Positions 1 to 10,801 of a DNA stretch of 64,000 nucleotides are shown piece after piece (positions within the stretch are counted from its first letter, which is position 1; each line of letters begins with the position of its first letter). The stretch is taken from NCBI GenBank assembly GCA_029532625.1, contig JARFXM010000004.1, forward strand, positions 5,048,010 through 5,112,009, in the 5' to 3' direction. The notes under the pieces were generated by a model that made no database searches, was not told the DNA's origin, and saw only the letters and a program-made list of their open reading frames with translations. Both the position numbers and the translations under genes were made by a program. Origin of the DNA: Lomentospora prolificans. Lineage: Eukaryota; Ascomycota; Sordariomycetes; Microascales; Microascaceae.

Positions 1-73
1 ATACGACTATGGCCACTCCATTTGGCCTCTTGGATGCCATGAATCGATGGTCGCTAACTTCTGCCCCCGGTAG

Positions 74-810
74 GCCGCCGAATGCAAGACGCCCAATCGA
101 GAAAAGACCAGTTGCTAGGCGTCGCTGGACACCGTGATCCATATTTTCAGGGATCTCTAGCGGCGCTCGCGACTGCTACTGACAGCGAGAGCCAGACGCC
201 TTGTCTTCTGGGAAAACCAGAGAACCGAGAGCTTCTGGCCAAGTTCGCGAGGCAAGCCCTTCGATCTTACGAGCGGGGAATTCTTGACACCCTCCAACTA
301 ACCGAAACGGTCCGCTACAACGTCTTCCACGCCTTCGTCCGCAACGCCCAGGTGCTTGGTTTCAACGATGGCTGGCTACTATACGATACCGTATCCCCGT
401 TCAATAAGCATGGGTGCCTGAGATCCCCTGGGTTTAGCCCTTCAGGCCTCCCACACAACATGCAGCCTACGCTGTTGCAGGTACAGGTAGAGCACCATCC
501 ATGGATCGATTTCTTCCCTTGTCCTCGCATGCGGGATAATTTCCTGCATGCCGTGTCCCAGTATGGAGAAGAGGCAGTGGACGAAGACGCTCTCTGTCGT
601 GATATCGTCGATGCAGGTGCTGGGGCCGGCATCGAGTCAGCGGCGATCCTGGTATGGGCGGAGTCTTGGTCAGCGAACGGCTGGGAGGTCACGGAAAAGT
701 TTCTACACAAATGGAGTTGGCTCTTGTATAACTGTGTTGAACTAGAAGCGGCGACAAATAACTGGCGTAGGAAGCGCGGGTTGAAACCCCTCCGTTTCCC
801 AGGCTGTTGA
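74..810 (+). CDS. bZIP-type regulator, C-terminal DUF3425 part (5' truncated)
   Basis: The open frame gives 242 residues from an ATG at 82, but this is probably only the last exon. An in-frame stop lies at 55-57, followed by a CTAAC branch-like site and a TAG acceptor at 71-73, so the coding exon likely begins at 74 and the DNA-binding part lies off the left edge. The protein has the hallmarks of the DUF3425 domain that follows fungal bZIP regions: a Leu-rich N-terminal stretch with RYNVFHAFV, then the signature HHPWIDFFPCPRMRDN, and the closing VWAESWSANGWEVTEKFL and NNWRRKRG segments. Known members are bZIP transcription factors. No basic region or zipper is visible here, so DNA binding is inferred from the family. 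Stop at 808-810. Confidence 0.72.
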
Positions 811-915
811 TTTCTCGTGGTCCGCGGAGGAAAGCGCTAGTTCGAAGAGCCTGCCCAATTCCCCCTTCCCCCCCCTTCCCCGCGGCGGTCGACGGCTGGA
901 GCTGGAGCTCATGGT

Positions 916-2151
916 TCATGGATATAGTCCCAATTCCACCGGCGCATTCCTGATCTGGTCGTCCTGAATTTCGCTTAAGAGAGCACTGTCCCGGTAATCC
1001 TCAACATCTAAGTCCATATACCCTTGGGGAGCCCATTTCCGTGGGCAGACAAACAAGGATTTTCCGTTGATAGTCTTATCACTCAGTATCCTTAGTGCGC
1101 ATTGCCCCGCATCCTCAGCCGTCGCAAAGTCAACTCCAGCACCCTGGACGCGATCAAACTCGTCCTGAGCAAGGATACCAGTTCGAATATACCTAGAAGC
1201 AGGTGTGTTAGTGTAACTTTAGAAATTCAGGAGCAGTTCATGGGTTAAGCCGATACCATGGCGAAATCACATTAACTCGACTGCCGTAGTAATGAGCAGT
1301 TCGCCTCAAAGAGTGCATTATGCCACGGACCGCCCATTTCGTACTGCAGTATTGAGGCGTTCTTGGTACATCGAGGAACCCAGCACCCGAGCTTATCAAA
1401 ATCAAGCAGGTATCATCTTGTTGATTGTGAGGCCGGGTGCCGTTCTGGGATACGAAGTAGTGCATGGCGAGCTTTGTTGTGTATAGCGTTCCGTGTAGGT
1501 TCACGTTGACGATGCTCAAGTCCGGTTTCTCGGGCGCACTGTCAACTCCTGCGAGTTACACCAGGTGTCAGACACAGCACAGTTTAAGGGCCTTGAATAT
1601 TAGCGCCAGCTTTGGCATATATCGTACCATCAAACTGAAACACGCCGTCACTTCTAAAAATGCCGGCATTGGCAATAACGTAATGGATCTTTCCCGTCGG
1701 TGAAAACTCAGCAGCCTCTTTGAATAGACGGGCTTGGTCGTCCCAGCTCGTAACGTCGCAGCTAACGAACTTGGTTCTGCTTTCCTGTCAGCAGCCTAGT
1801 AAGCCTACAAATCGACTGAGGACGCCGTCCCTTACCCAGCCAACTGTGACGATAGATCCCCCCCCTTGTGAGCGTCCCTATCGCCGATAACGACTACACA
1901 TCTTTTTTTGGATAGCCTATTAGTATCTCCCGGCATGAAAAGCTTCAGTGACTTACCCAGCTGCATGCAACGCTCGTGTGTACGCCTCTCCAATTCCGCT
2001 GGCACCTGGGCGGGGGTCAACTCAACTACTGCCAGACCAAACAAGCTCGGACTCTTCACTCACCTCCAGTTATAACTGCAGTTTTTCCGTGAACATCTGG
2101 ACGAAAGCTTCCGCTACAGTCCAAGGGGGACGATGAAAGACCGGTGGACAT
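916..2151 (-). CDS. short-chain dehydrogenase/reductase, six exons
   Basis: Six exons join in frame: 2151-2064, 2005-1957, 1916-1836, 1779-1628, 1548-1257 and 1192-916, giving about 312 residues. The ATG at 2151 is the one in frame with the cofactor motif. Exons 1-2 build the Rossmann signature TGGASGIG, exon 3 holds VVVIGDRDAHKG, exon 4 holds CDVTSWDDQARLF and IANAGIF (the NAG motif), and exon 5 holds the catalytic pattern ISSG...YCSTK (Ser, Tyr, Lys). The last exon has the GKSLFVCPRKWAPQGY tail typical of fungal SDRs related to 15-hydroxyprostaglandin dehydrogenase. It should oxidise or reduce an alcohol/ketone with NAD(P); the substrate cannot be told. It sits upstream of, and co-oriented with, two other predicted metabolic enzymes (cyclase-like and FAD oxidase). 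Confidence 0.85.
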
Positions 2152-3846
2152 CCTTAATCTTCGGACTCAGTTGGATTGACTTTGGTGTATTGGGAGAGAA
2201 ACGGTGGATGACAGAAATACTTCGTTCCGGGCAGTTCGGCCAAGTGAGCCCTCTTTATATGCCAAAATTTGGCCGACATTCTTTTTCATTGAGAAAGGGC
2301 CATAGCCGGGCTGGAGCCCAAGTCTACGCATTCCCAAGTAGCGCTAATGCAACTTGATGACACCCCAAAGTGATTCGTAAGAGAACCCCACATCGGTGGT
2401 ATGACGCGATAGGCCCAGAGACGAGACGAAGTTAGCGTGGATCAACGATTTCAAAAATCTGCCACGAGGTTCCTGATGGCAAAATAGACGGAATGCCGCC
2501 CCCAGAAGTCCGGCCTTTGAAAAGTATCCACATTCTCATTCCTTTGTACGCCCCACAACAGGTCTGCCGTAGATGCTACGATAAGATGTACCGGATGATT
2601 GTTTCGCGGCATCGACATCTCCTAGAGGATCTTTCTTCTTTCCTGAGAATACGGATGAGCGGCACGACAGTCAAATCATCTTCGGGCTTCATCATGGGTA
2701 CCCAGTGGCAATATAGCTGAATTTGACAAAAGTTAGTCCAACCAACCCTAGAAAATCTGGCGCTATATAGGGACATACCTTGATACAGGTGAAGATAGCT
2801 TTGTCGAGCAGCGTACCGTAGCCGTTTTTACTGAGACCCAGTGTCTTATGGGTCAGCCAAGATACATGCAGCGCCGGGCTTGCTGCCTTCGACACCGTAT
2901 TACGCCCATGCTCTTGGTCTCGCCGCCATCACGGAATACAATGGGACTAGTCCAAGTGACAAAGTACCTCAATGCGTTTGTGTGAGGTAGTAAAGCCTGC
3001 GGGCTGGATACTTGATATATCCCGATTTAGCGAAGTCCATCAGAATCGCTATTATTAAGAGATACCGGAGTCCACTATCACTTACTTGTGCGGGCCTATG
3101 GTAGTGCTATCTGTGAAGCGGAGATAAGGTAGCTACAAAGTGGTATATGGCTAGAGCGGCATTGTCGGACTGTACGGGAGGAGACTCGCGCGCTTTTCTG
3201 AGTATGTCTTCCACTTCTGTGGATCCGATGATGGTAACAACGCCGAAAACAGGAATTCTTCTGGGGCGCATTCGTCAAGGCGGATCTTTGGGTCCTCGAT
3301 TTCATTCGTGCATGGAATGTATGTGAAGTTGCTAGAGCCAATGCCCAAGGTTACTGTTTGATATGGAACAGGTTGGTAGATGACGCTTAATACAGCGGAG
3401 CACCTAGATAATCCTACCTCCGCCCTTGGCCAAGAGTAATAGCGCTCGGTAGCACTAATCAGAAATCTGCCTGGTGTGAGTTTGTACTTCTTCTCCACCA
3501 CGTCTTTGCCGACGGATCAGTAGACAGCGAATTCTTTGGCTAGCTATGCTTCTCAGTACGGTTCTCGGCAGCAGCGGTTGCCCTTGAGTTTTATTGAGTC
3601 GTAGTACCTTTTCCTAAATACGCCTGTCTGGCTAGTCCTTGGCCTGTATCAAGCCGGTTCAAAGGTTCTCATACGCGAAGATCAGTCTCCTACCAAAGTT
3701 TGAGTATATTTATATTTATTGTAAGCGCTTTCTATGCCTTCCTCTCCTTCCCCCACGCTTCGCGATTTCTTTTCAATTTCTTTTTCTTTTTTTCTTTTCC
3801 TTTTCCCCCTTTTCCCTACACTTCCCAAGACACCATCCGGGCCTTG
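2152..3846. other. 1.7 kb without a confident gene
   Basis: Several short minus-strand open stretches lie here (for example 3151-3501, 116 codons beginning at GTG, and 2692-2895). None has a recognisable motif, and no set of introns I tried joins them. They could be remnants of a decayed gene. A strongly pyrimidine-rich tract lies at about 3767-3812 on the plus strand. Confidence 0.4.
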
Positions 3847-5021
3847 TCAAAGAATCGCCAGTGCATTCGGTGGGGAAGCAATTCCGGATACAATATTGAG
3901 ATTCTGTATCGTCATGAAGAAGGTTGATCGATTTTCCTTGCGTAGTTCCTCACTCAGCGTCTCCAAATCTAGGAACTCCACGATATTTTGTCCCCAGCCG
4001 CCGATAAAAATTTGGTGTAGGGATCGCGTCTCCCCATGAATTTTCTTATCAAAAGGCGTCTAAGAGTAAGAGAAATGTCATCAGTACAGGCTGAGATGTA
4101 GAGCAAGAAAGTATTACTGCTTACACTTTCAAAAGCCGGGTTATCAGCACCCACCAAACTCAGCTTTTTCTCCCACAACCACCTGAGCGAAGCCTCACTA
4201 GCTTCCATGCCGATCCAATTACCAGCGCTGATTGGCAGGAGCACACTCTCCGACTGATTCAATGTTTGATATTGCCTGACCCATCCTGTGCGAAGGACCA
4301 GTGCGTCTCCTGGCCTTGCCCAATCCGCAGGTAAGCCTTGCCACTCTGCCACCGCATCAAGTTCGTCTGCCGTGATGGATGTAGAGCTGAATGCATCAAA
4401 TGTCTTGTTCTGTGAATCCATCCAACGTGCCCAATCAAGCAATACGCCACGCACAGCAATGCCTTTTTGAGCTGCGACTTGGATACCAAGCACCGTACTG
4501 GGTGAAGGTCCAATGACGTCGTTATAGTCAGCAATCAAGTCATTGTACCATTGATATGTCTCAACGCTATTGTTGGTTGAGTACGGGAAGTGTCGAAGTC
4601 CGTCAAATTGCGTTGACACCTGGGTGTTCATTACCACCACGTCATCGGTATATCCATCTCCCGGTTGATAAAAGTGTTGAAGCGGTTTCCTCGCCGGGTT
4701 TGGTGGGGGCCCGGGCATGTCAAGCTGGAGGTTCAGGGGGATGGCCAGCCCGAGACTTATTTCGGAGGAGGCGGACCTAATGGTCCCGTCCGTGATGTGG
4801 TTAAGAGCACCCAGCTCATCGGCTGCACCCCAAACCCCCCAAGCAGCCTTGGTCGGGTATGACGGATCTAATGGAAGCTCGTCGTAAGAGGGCCAATTGG
4901 CATACAGATCAGTGCCAGGGTCGAACCGGCGCGAGACTTTCAAGCTGTCAGGTTTAGGAACCGCATGTGCATTAATGCCAGCCGTGAGGCATATCGCAGT
5001 AACTAGGTCGGAACTTCTCAT
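3847..5021 (-). CDS. secreted cyclase-family (kynurenine formamidase-like) hydrolase
   Basis: Two exons, 5021-4125 and 4059-3847, split by a 65-bp intron (donor GTAAGC, acceptor TTAG), encode 369 residues. I chose the ATG at 5021 because the longer frame begins only at a TTG and because residues 1-20 look like a signal peptide (short hydrophobic stretch ending in NAHA). The body matches the PF04199 cyclase/metal-dependent hydrolase family: WGVWGAADELGALNH near the N-terminus, the metal-site region TQFDGLRHFPYS, GVLLDW, and a closing IFIGGWGQNIVEF...SGIASPPNALAIL that appears only when the intron is removed. Bacterial relatives hydrolyse amide or lactone bonds, including N-formylkynurenine; the fungal substrate is unknown. 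The usual HxGTHxDxPxH motif is present only in a variant form, as in other fungal members. Confidence 0.82.
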
Positions 5022-5693
5022 TCTGTTTGCTAGTGCCACGCTCAATTCTGATCAAAAGACTCGCTTCACGGGATTCTCGGAAACGAGGATATTTCTACGC
5101 GGGTGGACCAGTCATCTTTAAATGCCTGGATTCGGCATAATGTTACGTTCGAAAAGTCGAGTGCCAACCTCGTCTCATGACCCCGGCTTTTCGTTCATCC
5201 AGATCCAGTCTATCTCCGCCCGTTTTACTGACCCCCATTTGTCAGGGCAACTCTGGTGCTCGACGACTCTATATGAACCGGCTGTTTCTTCATCCCGGCC
5301 TACTCTCTCTGCAATTCTGAACCAGCTTTTCGTCTTCGCAATCAACGGCGCTAAGCCCAAAACTTGGTAGCATGCGGGGGTAAGTGGGGCCAATGCTCCT
5401 TTAGTTTCTGGGGCACCCGGGGATTCTAGCCATATCCTGTGGCATAGACTCACCTGGGTCGCATTGCTGGGAAAGAGTAAATCCGATCTTCAATTTCGAG
5501 TTGCGGGGTGGCTGGTTAGTTTGGTTGCGCCGGGTTTGCGTGCCAGAGAGCATGATCACGGGCGGAGGGATGCCAGGCATCTGCAATAGCCAGTACCATA
5601 AAGTCACGGAAAAAGTCCCCCGCCTCGAACTCGGCGTCCATCCTGTTTGTTCAAATGATCATTAATATTGCTACATGCCTGTGTGATACATTA
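5022..5693. promoter_or_regulatory. intergenic region upstream of the cyclase gene
   Basis: This 670-bp stretch separates two minus-strand genes. It should hold the promoter of the cyclase gene and the 3' end of the FAD oxidase. No coding motif was seen. Confidence 0.35.
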
Positions 5694-7142
5694 TCATCGC
5701 CTTGCGAGAATAGTTTCCCCCTTGATTAGTTTCATGTATGCTTTCCAAATACTGACGCGAGGAGTTATTGTCCCGACCTCCGTCTTCACCTTGTCGAATG
5801 CGCTTGGGAGACCCGTGGCGGAGTACTTTGTTCTCAAGGCCTCATACTCCTTTCTTGGGTATATGCTCCAGAACTCCTCCTCCGTGTAGAATGTCTGTCC
5901 GTAGAGCCACTTGTACCCCCCCATGTCTTTGACTGACCGTTCTAATCTCCGGTTTGCCGCAATAGCTTCGTCGATATTCGTGGGAGCGAGACCCCAAAGC
6001 CCAACATTGATCCAAAGACTATCTGTACCCTCAGATGACACCGCGCCGTCTGCTGGCGATAACTGGAAAATCCCACGGCCAGCATTGGGTTTCATGGGGC
6101 AAAGCCACAGCGGCCAAATGTTAAACTCCAGGGTGGCGTACTTGATGAAGTCGTCTGTGTTCCTCGACGGGATGCAGAGGTCCTGTATGATACATTCAAT
6201 AATGGAGCCGGTTGCATGTAACCCGATAAATAAATCGCGGGTGTGCATTGAACCGTCCAGCATCCAGCGCGTGAATTTGTTGAACGGAAGCCCCAGATGA
6301 TCAAATGTATACTTTCCGCACCAAAAAGCGCCTCGATCGTATCGGAAAAGATAATCCTCGATAGGGACAATGTCGGTCCAGCCGGTAGGCTGCATCTTAA
6401 GCTTTGCGTGCACGTCGGTGTAATACCAGTCATCTTTGGCGCGCGAATATCGAGCCGAGACAAGGTTGCCAGCGCTTTCTTTCATGATGCTCCCTGTGAC
6501 GACAACACCCAAGCTTTCACCGTACATGATGCCATCGACATATTCCCAGCCTGCGTCCTGATCACAGAAGCCTCGAAATTTTGTGATGGCATCCGCAACG
6601 CTGTGGACCGGGTGGTAGCGGAGCTCGACCAGCTTGCTCAGGGCTGGCACAAGCTGAACTTCGAGTAAAGTAAGAATCCCGAGGGTGCCAAAAGCTCCGG
6701 CCGATGCATTGAAAAGGTCAGCTCTTTCTTCGTCGCTCGCCCAGACGACATCGCCGCTTGCGAGGACAATTTCGACCCGGTTCACGGTTCGGTCAAAAGT
6801 ACCGTACCGAAAGCTGCTGGACTCTCCACCAGTTCCAGCGAATGCACCCCCGACCGTAATTCCAGGAAACTCCATAACGACGGGAGGAATGCGTCCATAC
6901 TTCAGGGTCTCGGCGACGAGAGCATCCATCGGAACGTTGGGCTCCACTAGCGCGGTATTAAAGTCGGTCGATACGGACAGAACATGGTTCAACTCGCTGA
7001 GGTCGACAGTTGCATTGAGGGACCGTGTTGACGGGCGCGTAGTGTTGGTGCTACCATGGTAGATTCGGAATGCCTTCTTCTGATGATAAAATTCTTTAAC
7101 TTTGTGTGAAATCTGATCCACAGCTTCATTGTGATGATCCAT
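5694..7142 (-). CDS. FAD-linked oxidoreductase, DHCR24/Diminuto-like
   Basis: A single exon of 482 residues from the ATG at 7142; a longer frame begins only at TTG, 18 bp upstream. The N-terminal half is a PP-loop FAD-binding domain of the FAD_binding_4 type: IYHGSTNTTRPSTRS, VEPNVPMDAL, and GITVGGAFAGTGGESSSFRYG, the glycine-rich FAD loop. The C-terminal half has YDRGAFWCGKY, GLHATGSIIECIIQDLCIPS and GGYKWLYGQTFYTEEEFW, regions found in plant Dwarf1 and animal 24-dehydrocholesterol reductase. Those enzymes reduce the sterol C24 double bond. This copy lacks the N-terminal membrane segment of the animal enzyme, and many fungi carry several such paralogs of unknown substrate, so a role in side-chain reduction of a metabolite is inference. 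Confidence 0.83.
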   Translation of the reverse strand: MDHHNEAVDQISHKVKEFYHQKKAFRIYHGSTNTTRPSTRSLNATVDLSELNHVLSVSTDFNTALVEPNVPMDALVAETLKYGRIPPVVMEFPGITVGGAFAGTGGESSSFRYGTFDRTVNRVEIVLASGDVVWASDEERADLFNASAGAFGTLGILTLLEVQLVPALSKLVELRYHPVHSVADAITKFRGFCDQDAGWEYVDGIMYGESLGVVVTGSIMKESAGNLVSARYSRAKDDWYYTDVHAKLKMQPTGWTDIVPIEDYLFRYDRGAFWCGKYTFDHLGLPFNKFTRWMLDGSMHTRDLFIGLHATGSIIECIIQDLCIPSRNTDDFIKYATLEFNIWPLWLCPMKPNAGRGIFQLSPADGAVSSEGTDSLWINVGLWGLAPTNIDEAIAANRRLERSVKDMGGYKWLYGQTFYTEEEFWSIYPRKEYEALRTKYSATGLPSAFDKVKTEVGTITPRVSIWKAYMKLIKGETILARR

Positions 7143-8076
7143 GCTTTCGGGCCAGGCCAAACTGGACCAAGAAGGTGAAGAAATATCAACAAGGTGAGGC
7201 TGCTGGGGGAGAGTCTATTACCTCGAGCACAAAGCCCCGCCGCAGAATAGGATCGATATGATATTTGAAGGAGGCGACGGAAGTTTGGCTGGAATGTGGC
7301 GCCCTTGGCACGCTGTAAAATTCGCATTATTAGGATTTCGATTCCCAAGATGTCACCCACCACAAAAAGTAAATATTAAGCAATAAGATAGTGATCAATG
7401 AGGACAAAGAAGCAAGGGAGAAACCGACGCGGGGGGGCTGGAATGCGACACAAACATATGCCCAAAACAAACACGAGGACTCCAGAAGGTGAATTTTTGA
7501 CGTGAGGAAATGCGTCGCCATGCGCAACTGGAGCAAGCCATAATATGGGCACGTGCTGGGAAACCTACAGAAGTAGATCACGTCGTGAGAAACTTTCCAT
7601 GCAACAGCTCGCCGCCATCCGGATTATCGGAAGGCACGATGGTAGGCTAAGGAATCCTCAAATTTGACCACACGTCACCCGTGTTATCTGTACCTCGGTA
7701 CGATCTAGAAATCATGTCTTGATGGATCCAGGGCTATCTAGATTTCAGCGAGTAGGATCACGTAAAAGCTCGCCGCGACAGCCACGGTGGGATGCTGGCG
7801 TTGCACACCAGTGAGAAAGGGGGGAATAAGAAAAAAAAATGACTGATTGTGGATCTATTGAATTTTTTGGCTTCTGTGTTACTGGGGTGCCAACCCATAT
7901 TGGAGGAGTCAATCTCGGATGATTTTAGGCATTCCCTGAGAGGGTCATGTATGCGCTAGATGCGCTCCAGGGGGCTCTTGAATATATCCTCCTTGGCCCA
8001 TAACTCCCTCGGCCGCCATTTTACCACTTTGGATCAATGGATGACTTCCATCTCCGAATACTGAATAATCACATCT
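7143..8076. promoter_or_regulatory. intergenic region between FAD oxidase and helicase
   Basis: No convincing gene. Short minus-strand frames at 6989-7363 and 7330-7581 have no family motif. The region should hold the FAD oxidase promoter and the helicase 3' UTR. Confidence 0.35.
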
Positions 8077-9762
8077 CTACTCCCTTCCACCGCGTCTGCC
8101 TCGTCCGCCGCCTCCCTGGCCGCGGCCCTGCCTTGGCGGGTCGGGCACAACAACCAATCCCTTAGTGCCCCTCAATCCCATCTTTCCCGCGGTGCTCTTC
8201 GCGATGGGGGGGGTCTCTGGCGCGAGCAGCGCCTCCCTGGCATACGTATTTCCTTGCGAGACTAGTTGGACATTGTCCCACTTCAGACCCTTGAGATGAT
8301 TCTTGTAATAACCAAGCCAAGCCTGGTAAATTTTGGCCTTTTCTTGCTCGTCGATTTGCTGTGCAATAGTGGCAACTTTGTCGGCAGAGGAAAGGTCCGC
8401 GTCATGGGGAGTAAATTTAATCTCCTTCAGCGTCCACTTGGGAAACCATGCCTCAGCTTCGCAGACGATGAAAATACCACGGCCCTCAGCACTCGCTCGG
8501 GCGGTACGGCCAATGCGGTGAATGTAAGATTGTTTCTCCACAGGTATTCCCACCTGGAACACAGTGGTGACGTTTGGAAAATCCATACCGCGAGCGACGA
8601 CGTCGGTCGCGACCAGGATGGCTGCCTTTGCATCTCTGTATTCGTTCGTGACCTTTGTGCGCTTACTCTGCGAGATTCTAGAATGAAGAACGGACACAGG
8701 GGGCAGACCGGGGAGGCCAGAGAGGATGATACCATAGAAATCGGCCAGTGCGGCCGTCGGCGCAAACACTATAGCCTTGAATACGTCCTTGCCCACAAGG
8801 CTCATTTCCTCGAAAATGGAGCCGACCATGGCAGGCGCCACCGACGGGAATGTTGGTACTGTAATGAGTAGCTGTGGCACACGTTCATGCGTGTTCGCAT
8901 CGCCGGCCGGGATAGTCGATATGAATTTGTAGCCGGGCGCGAGCACCAAGCCAGAAACCTTGTCCATGTGCGACGCCATGGTAGCAGAGAACAACATTCC
9001 CTGTCGCTCCTTCTCGCTACGGTCTGGAAGGCACTTGACTATGTCTTTCAGAGCGCCGAGGAAGCCCATGTCAAGTAGCCGGTCTGCTTCGTCGAGCACA
9101 AGTGTGTCCAGTTGCCGGAAGGAGTACCGTACCTCTTCATTTGTCATGTGATCGAGGAGACGACCAGGGGTGGCGATCAGAATGTCGCAGCCTCCAAGGA
9201 TTTGTTTCTCCTCTCGCTGTTTGCTAGTCCCACCGATGGCGATGCAAGTACGGTACTGGGGCAAACGCTGCAGAAGACCTTTGGCCTCCTCAGCAATCTG
9301 CATCGCTAACTCGCGTGTTGGGGAAATAACCAGGAGGGAAATTCCCGAACCGGCAACGCGATTCCTAGTGATCATGGTCTGCAGAGCAGGGAGCAGGAAA
9401 GCGATGGTCTTTCCAGTGCCAGTTTTCGCCTGTACAAGGCAATCGCTACGGTTAGGAGGCAGGAGCTCGGTCAAGGTGGCCGCCTGGACAGGCATCATGT
9501 GATCGAACTTGAGATCTTGTGTGATGGTCTGAATGAGAGTTGGGTGGACAAGATCGGAGCCAGCGAGCTCCGCAAATCTTGGCGTGTCCTCAGGGACAGG
9601 CTCTGTCAAGGCAGGTCGCGTCACCTCCGTCATGGCTGGCGACGTGGCTTGCTCGTCAGGCGGTGACGATTGTCGCGTAAATTGTCCTGCTTGTGAGTTC
9701 CTGCCATTTTCGTGATGACGATGCGATCGGGCACCGCGCCTACGACGTCCTCTTTTATCCAT
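8077..9762 (-). CDS. mss116: DEAD-box ATP-dependent RNA helicase, Mss116-like
   Basis: An intronless 561-residue protein with ATG at 9762. All helicase motifs are readable in order: Q-motif region MMPVQAATL, motif I QAKTGTGKT, Ia PTRELA, TPGR, motif II LDEADRLLDMGF, motif III SAT, motif V ATDVVARGMDFPNV and motif VI YIHRIGRTARA. The N-terminus is basic (KRGRRRRGARSHRHH) and the C-terminus ends in an RGG-like Gly/Arg tail, both suited to RNA binding. The closest familiar family is Mss116, the mitochondrial helicase that helps group I and II intron splicing and translation. The N-terminus is not a textbook mitochondrial presequence, so location is inferred from the family. It looks like a core gene rather than an accessory one. 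Confidence 0.88.
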   Translation of the reverse strand: MDKRGRRRRGARSHRHHENGRNSQAGQFTRQSSPPDEQATSPAMTEVTRPALTEPVPEDTPRFAELAGSDLVHPTLIQTITQDLKFDHMMPVQAATLTELLPPNRSDCLVQAKTGTGKTIAFLLPALQTMITRNRVAGSGISLLVISPTRELAMQIAEEAKGLLQRLPQYRTCIAIGGTSKQREEKQILGGCDILIATPGRLLDHMTNEEVRYSFRQLDTLVLDEADRLLDMGFLGALKDIVKCLPDRSEKERQGMLFSATMASHMDKVSGLVLAPGYKFISTIPAGDANTHERVPQLLITVPTFPSVAPAMVGSIFEEMSLVGKDVFKAIVFAPTAALADFYGIILSGLPGLPPVSVLHSRISQSKRTKVTNEYRDAKAAILVATDVVARGMDFPNVTTVFQVGIPVEKQSYIHRIGRTARASAEGRGIFIVCEAEAWFPKWTLKEIKFTPHDADLSSADKVATIAQQIDEQEKAKIYQAWLGYYKNHLKGLKWDNVQLVSQGNTYAREALLAPETPPIAKSTAGKMGLRGTKGLVVVPDPPRQGRGQGGGGRGRRGGRE

Positions 9763-10801
9763 AGTAGTCTGAGTGATGAAAACACGACTTATTGTGCGGA
9801 AAGGGAAAAGGTTAAAGACGATGGGTCAAGTTAAATAGGGTTGTCGCGGCGTGATTGAATATCTGCCCAAAAAAAAAAAAAAAAAAAAAAGGAAAAAAAA
9901 GTTGCCTAGCTCGGCCAACGTTGCTGGGTAATTGGGTGTATGAACTGGAGCAAGAATCAAATAGGATGCGGCGCAAAACGTCGTTCGCTACCTTGGGCAA
10001 TGTACACTCTCAATGTGGTGTCCAGGTGAAGAGTGCACGTGACTGCCTACTCCGTTTGACTCGAAAACGAACCTTGGGACACCACTGAGCACGTGATATG
10101 ACTTCCACACTTCATGGATACGCCGGGCAGGGACAAGTGATTTCGCCCGCAGCATACCAAGCTAGAGTGAGCAACCCTCGCCTGACAACGGATTTAAATT
10201 TAAATTTCGATCTTGCCCCGCAGACAACAGCTTCAGGTCGGAATATCGCCTTTCGCAAGGCAGATGACATAGCCTTAATTCGAAGCTTTCTCCCGGAAAC
10301 GCAAGTTGGCGGCCTCCAAGATGGATATCCTCGCCTGTTTTTAAAAAAACGCCACTATTGATACTTGTCGAGAAAAAGTAGAAGATTTATAATAGTAAGC
10401 CGTCCTTTGCAACGGCGCCTTTTCTTTCTTCTTCGTTTCCAGTCGACATCCCGACATGCAGGGGGAAAAGGAGTTTAATCGCTCGGTTCAAAAGGATTAA
10501 AACTGTATTAAACAAGATTTATTAAACGAACTCGAAATCAAAACAAGCCCCCAACCCGTGTTCTTCATCTTCTTATTATCATTCGACATTTCTAGAGCAC
10601 ACTTAGATCGACCAAGATATTAAAAGAAACTAGACACTAGCCCTCCACTTTGAACGAATGTGGGGCTAAAACCCTGATCGGGCGGGACCGCCTCGGCGTC
10701 ACCATCTGGAGTGTCCTCGTTGTAGGTTCAAATATACCGAAGTTGCAAATCCGTAATAATCCACAATAGAGTGAGGGGCTTCGTGCTAGTAGAGGTTAGG
10801 A
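9763..10801. promoter_or_regulatory. helicase promoter region with poly(A) tract
   Basis: A run of 22 A at 9869-9890 plus a second A-run lies about 110 bp upstream of the helicase start, a nucleosome-excluding type of tract. A palindromic ATTTAAATTTAAAT lies near 10193-10206. A plus-strand frame at 10098-10361 has no recognisable content and I do not call it. Confidence 0.4.

Noticed and set aside
3151..3501. Minus-strand frame of 116 codons
   Set aside because: Starts at GTG, has no recognised domain, and I could not join it to neighbours by introns.
8266..8871. Plus-strand frame of 201 codons
   Set aside because: It lies wholly inside the DEAD-box helicase on the other strand; composition shadow with no motif.
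10098..10361. Plus-strand frame of 87 codons with ATG
   Set aside because: No motif, no signal peptide and no homology I recognise; could be chance.
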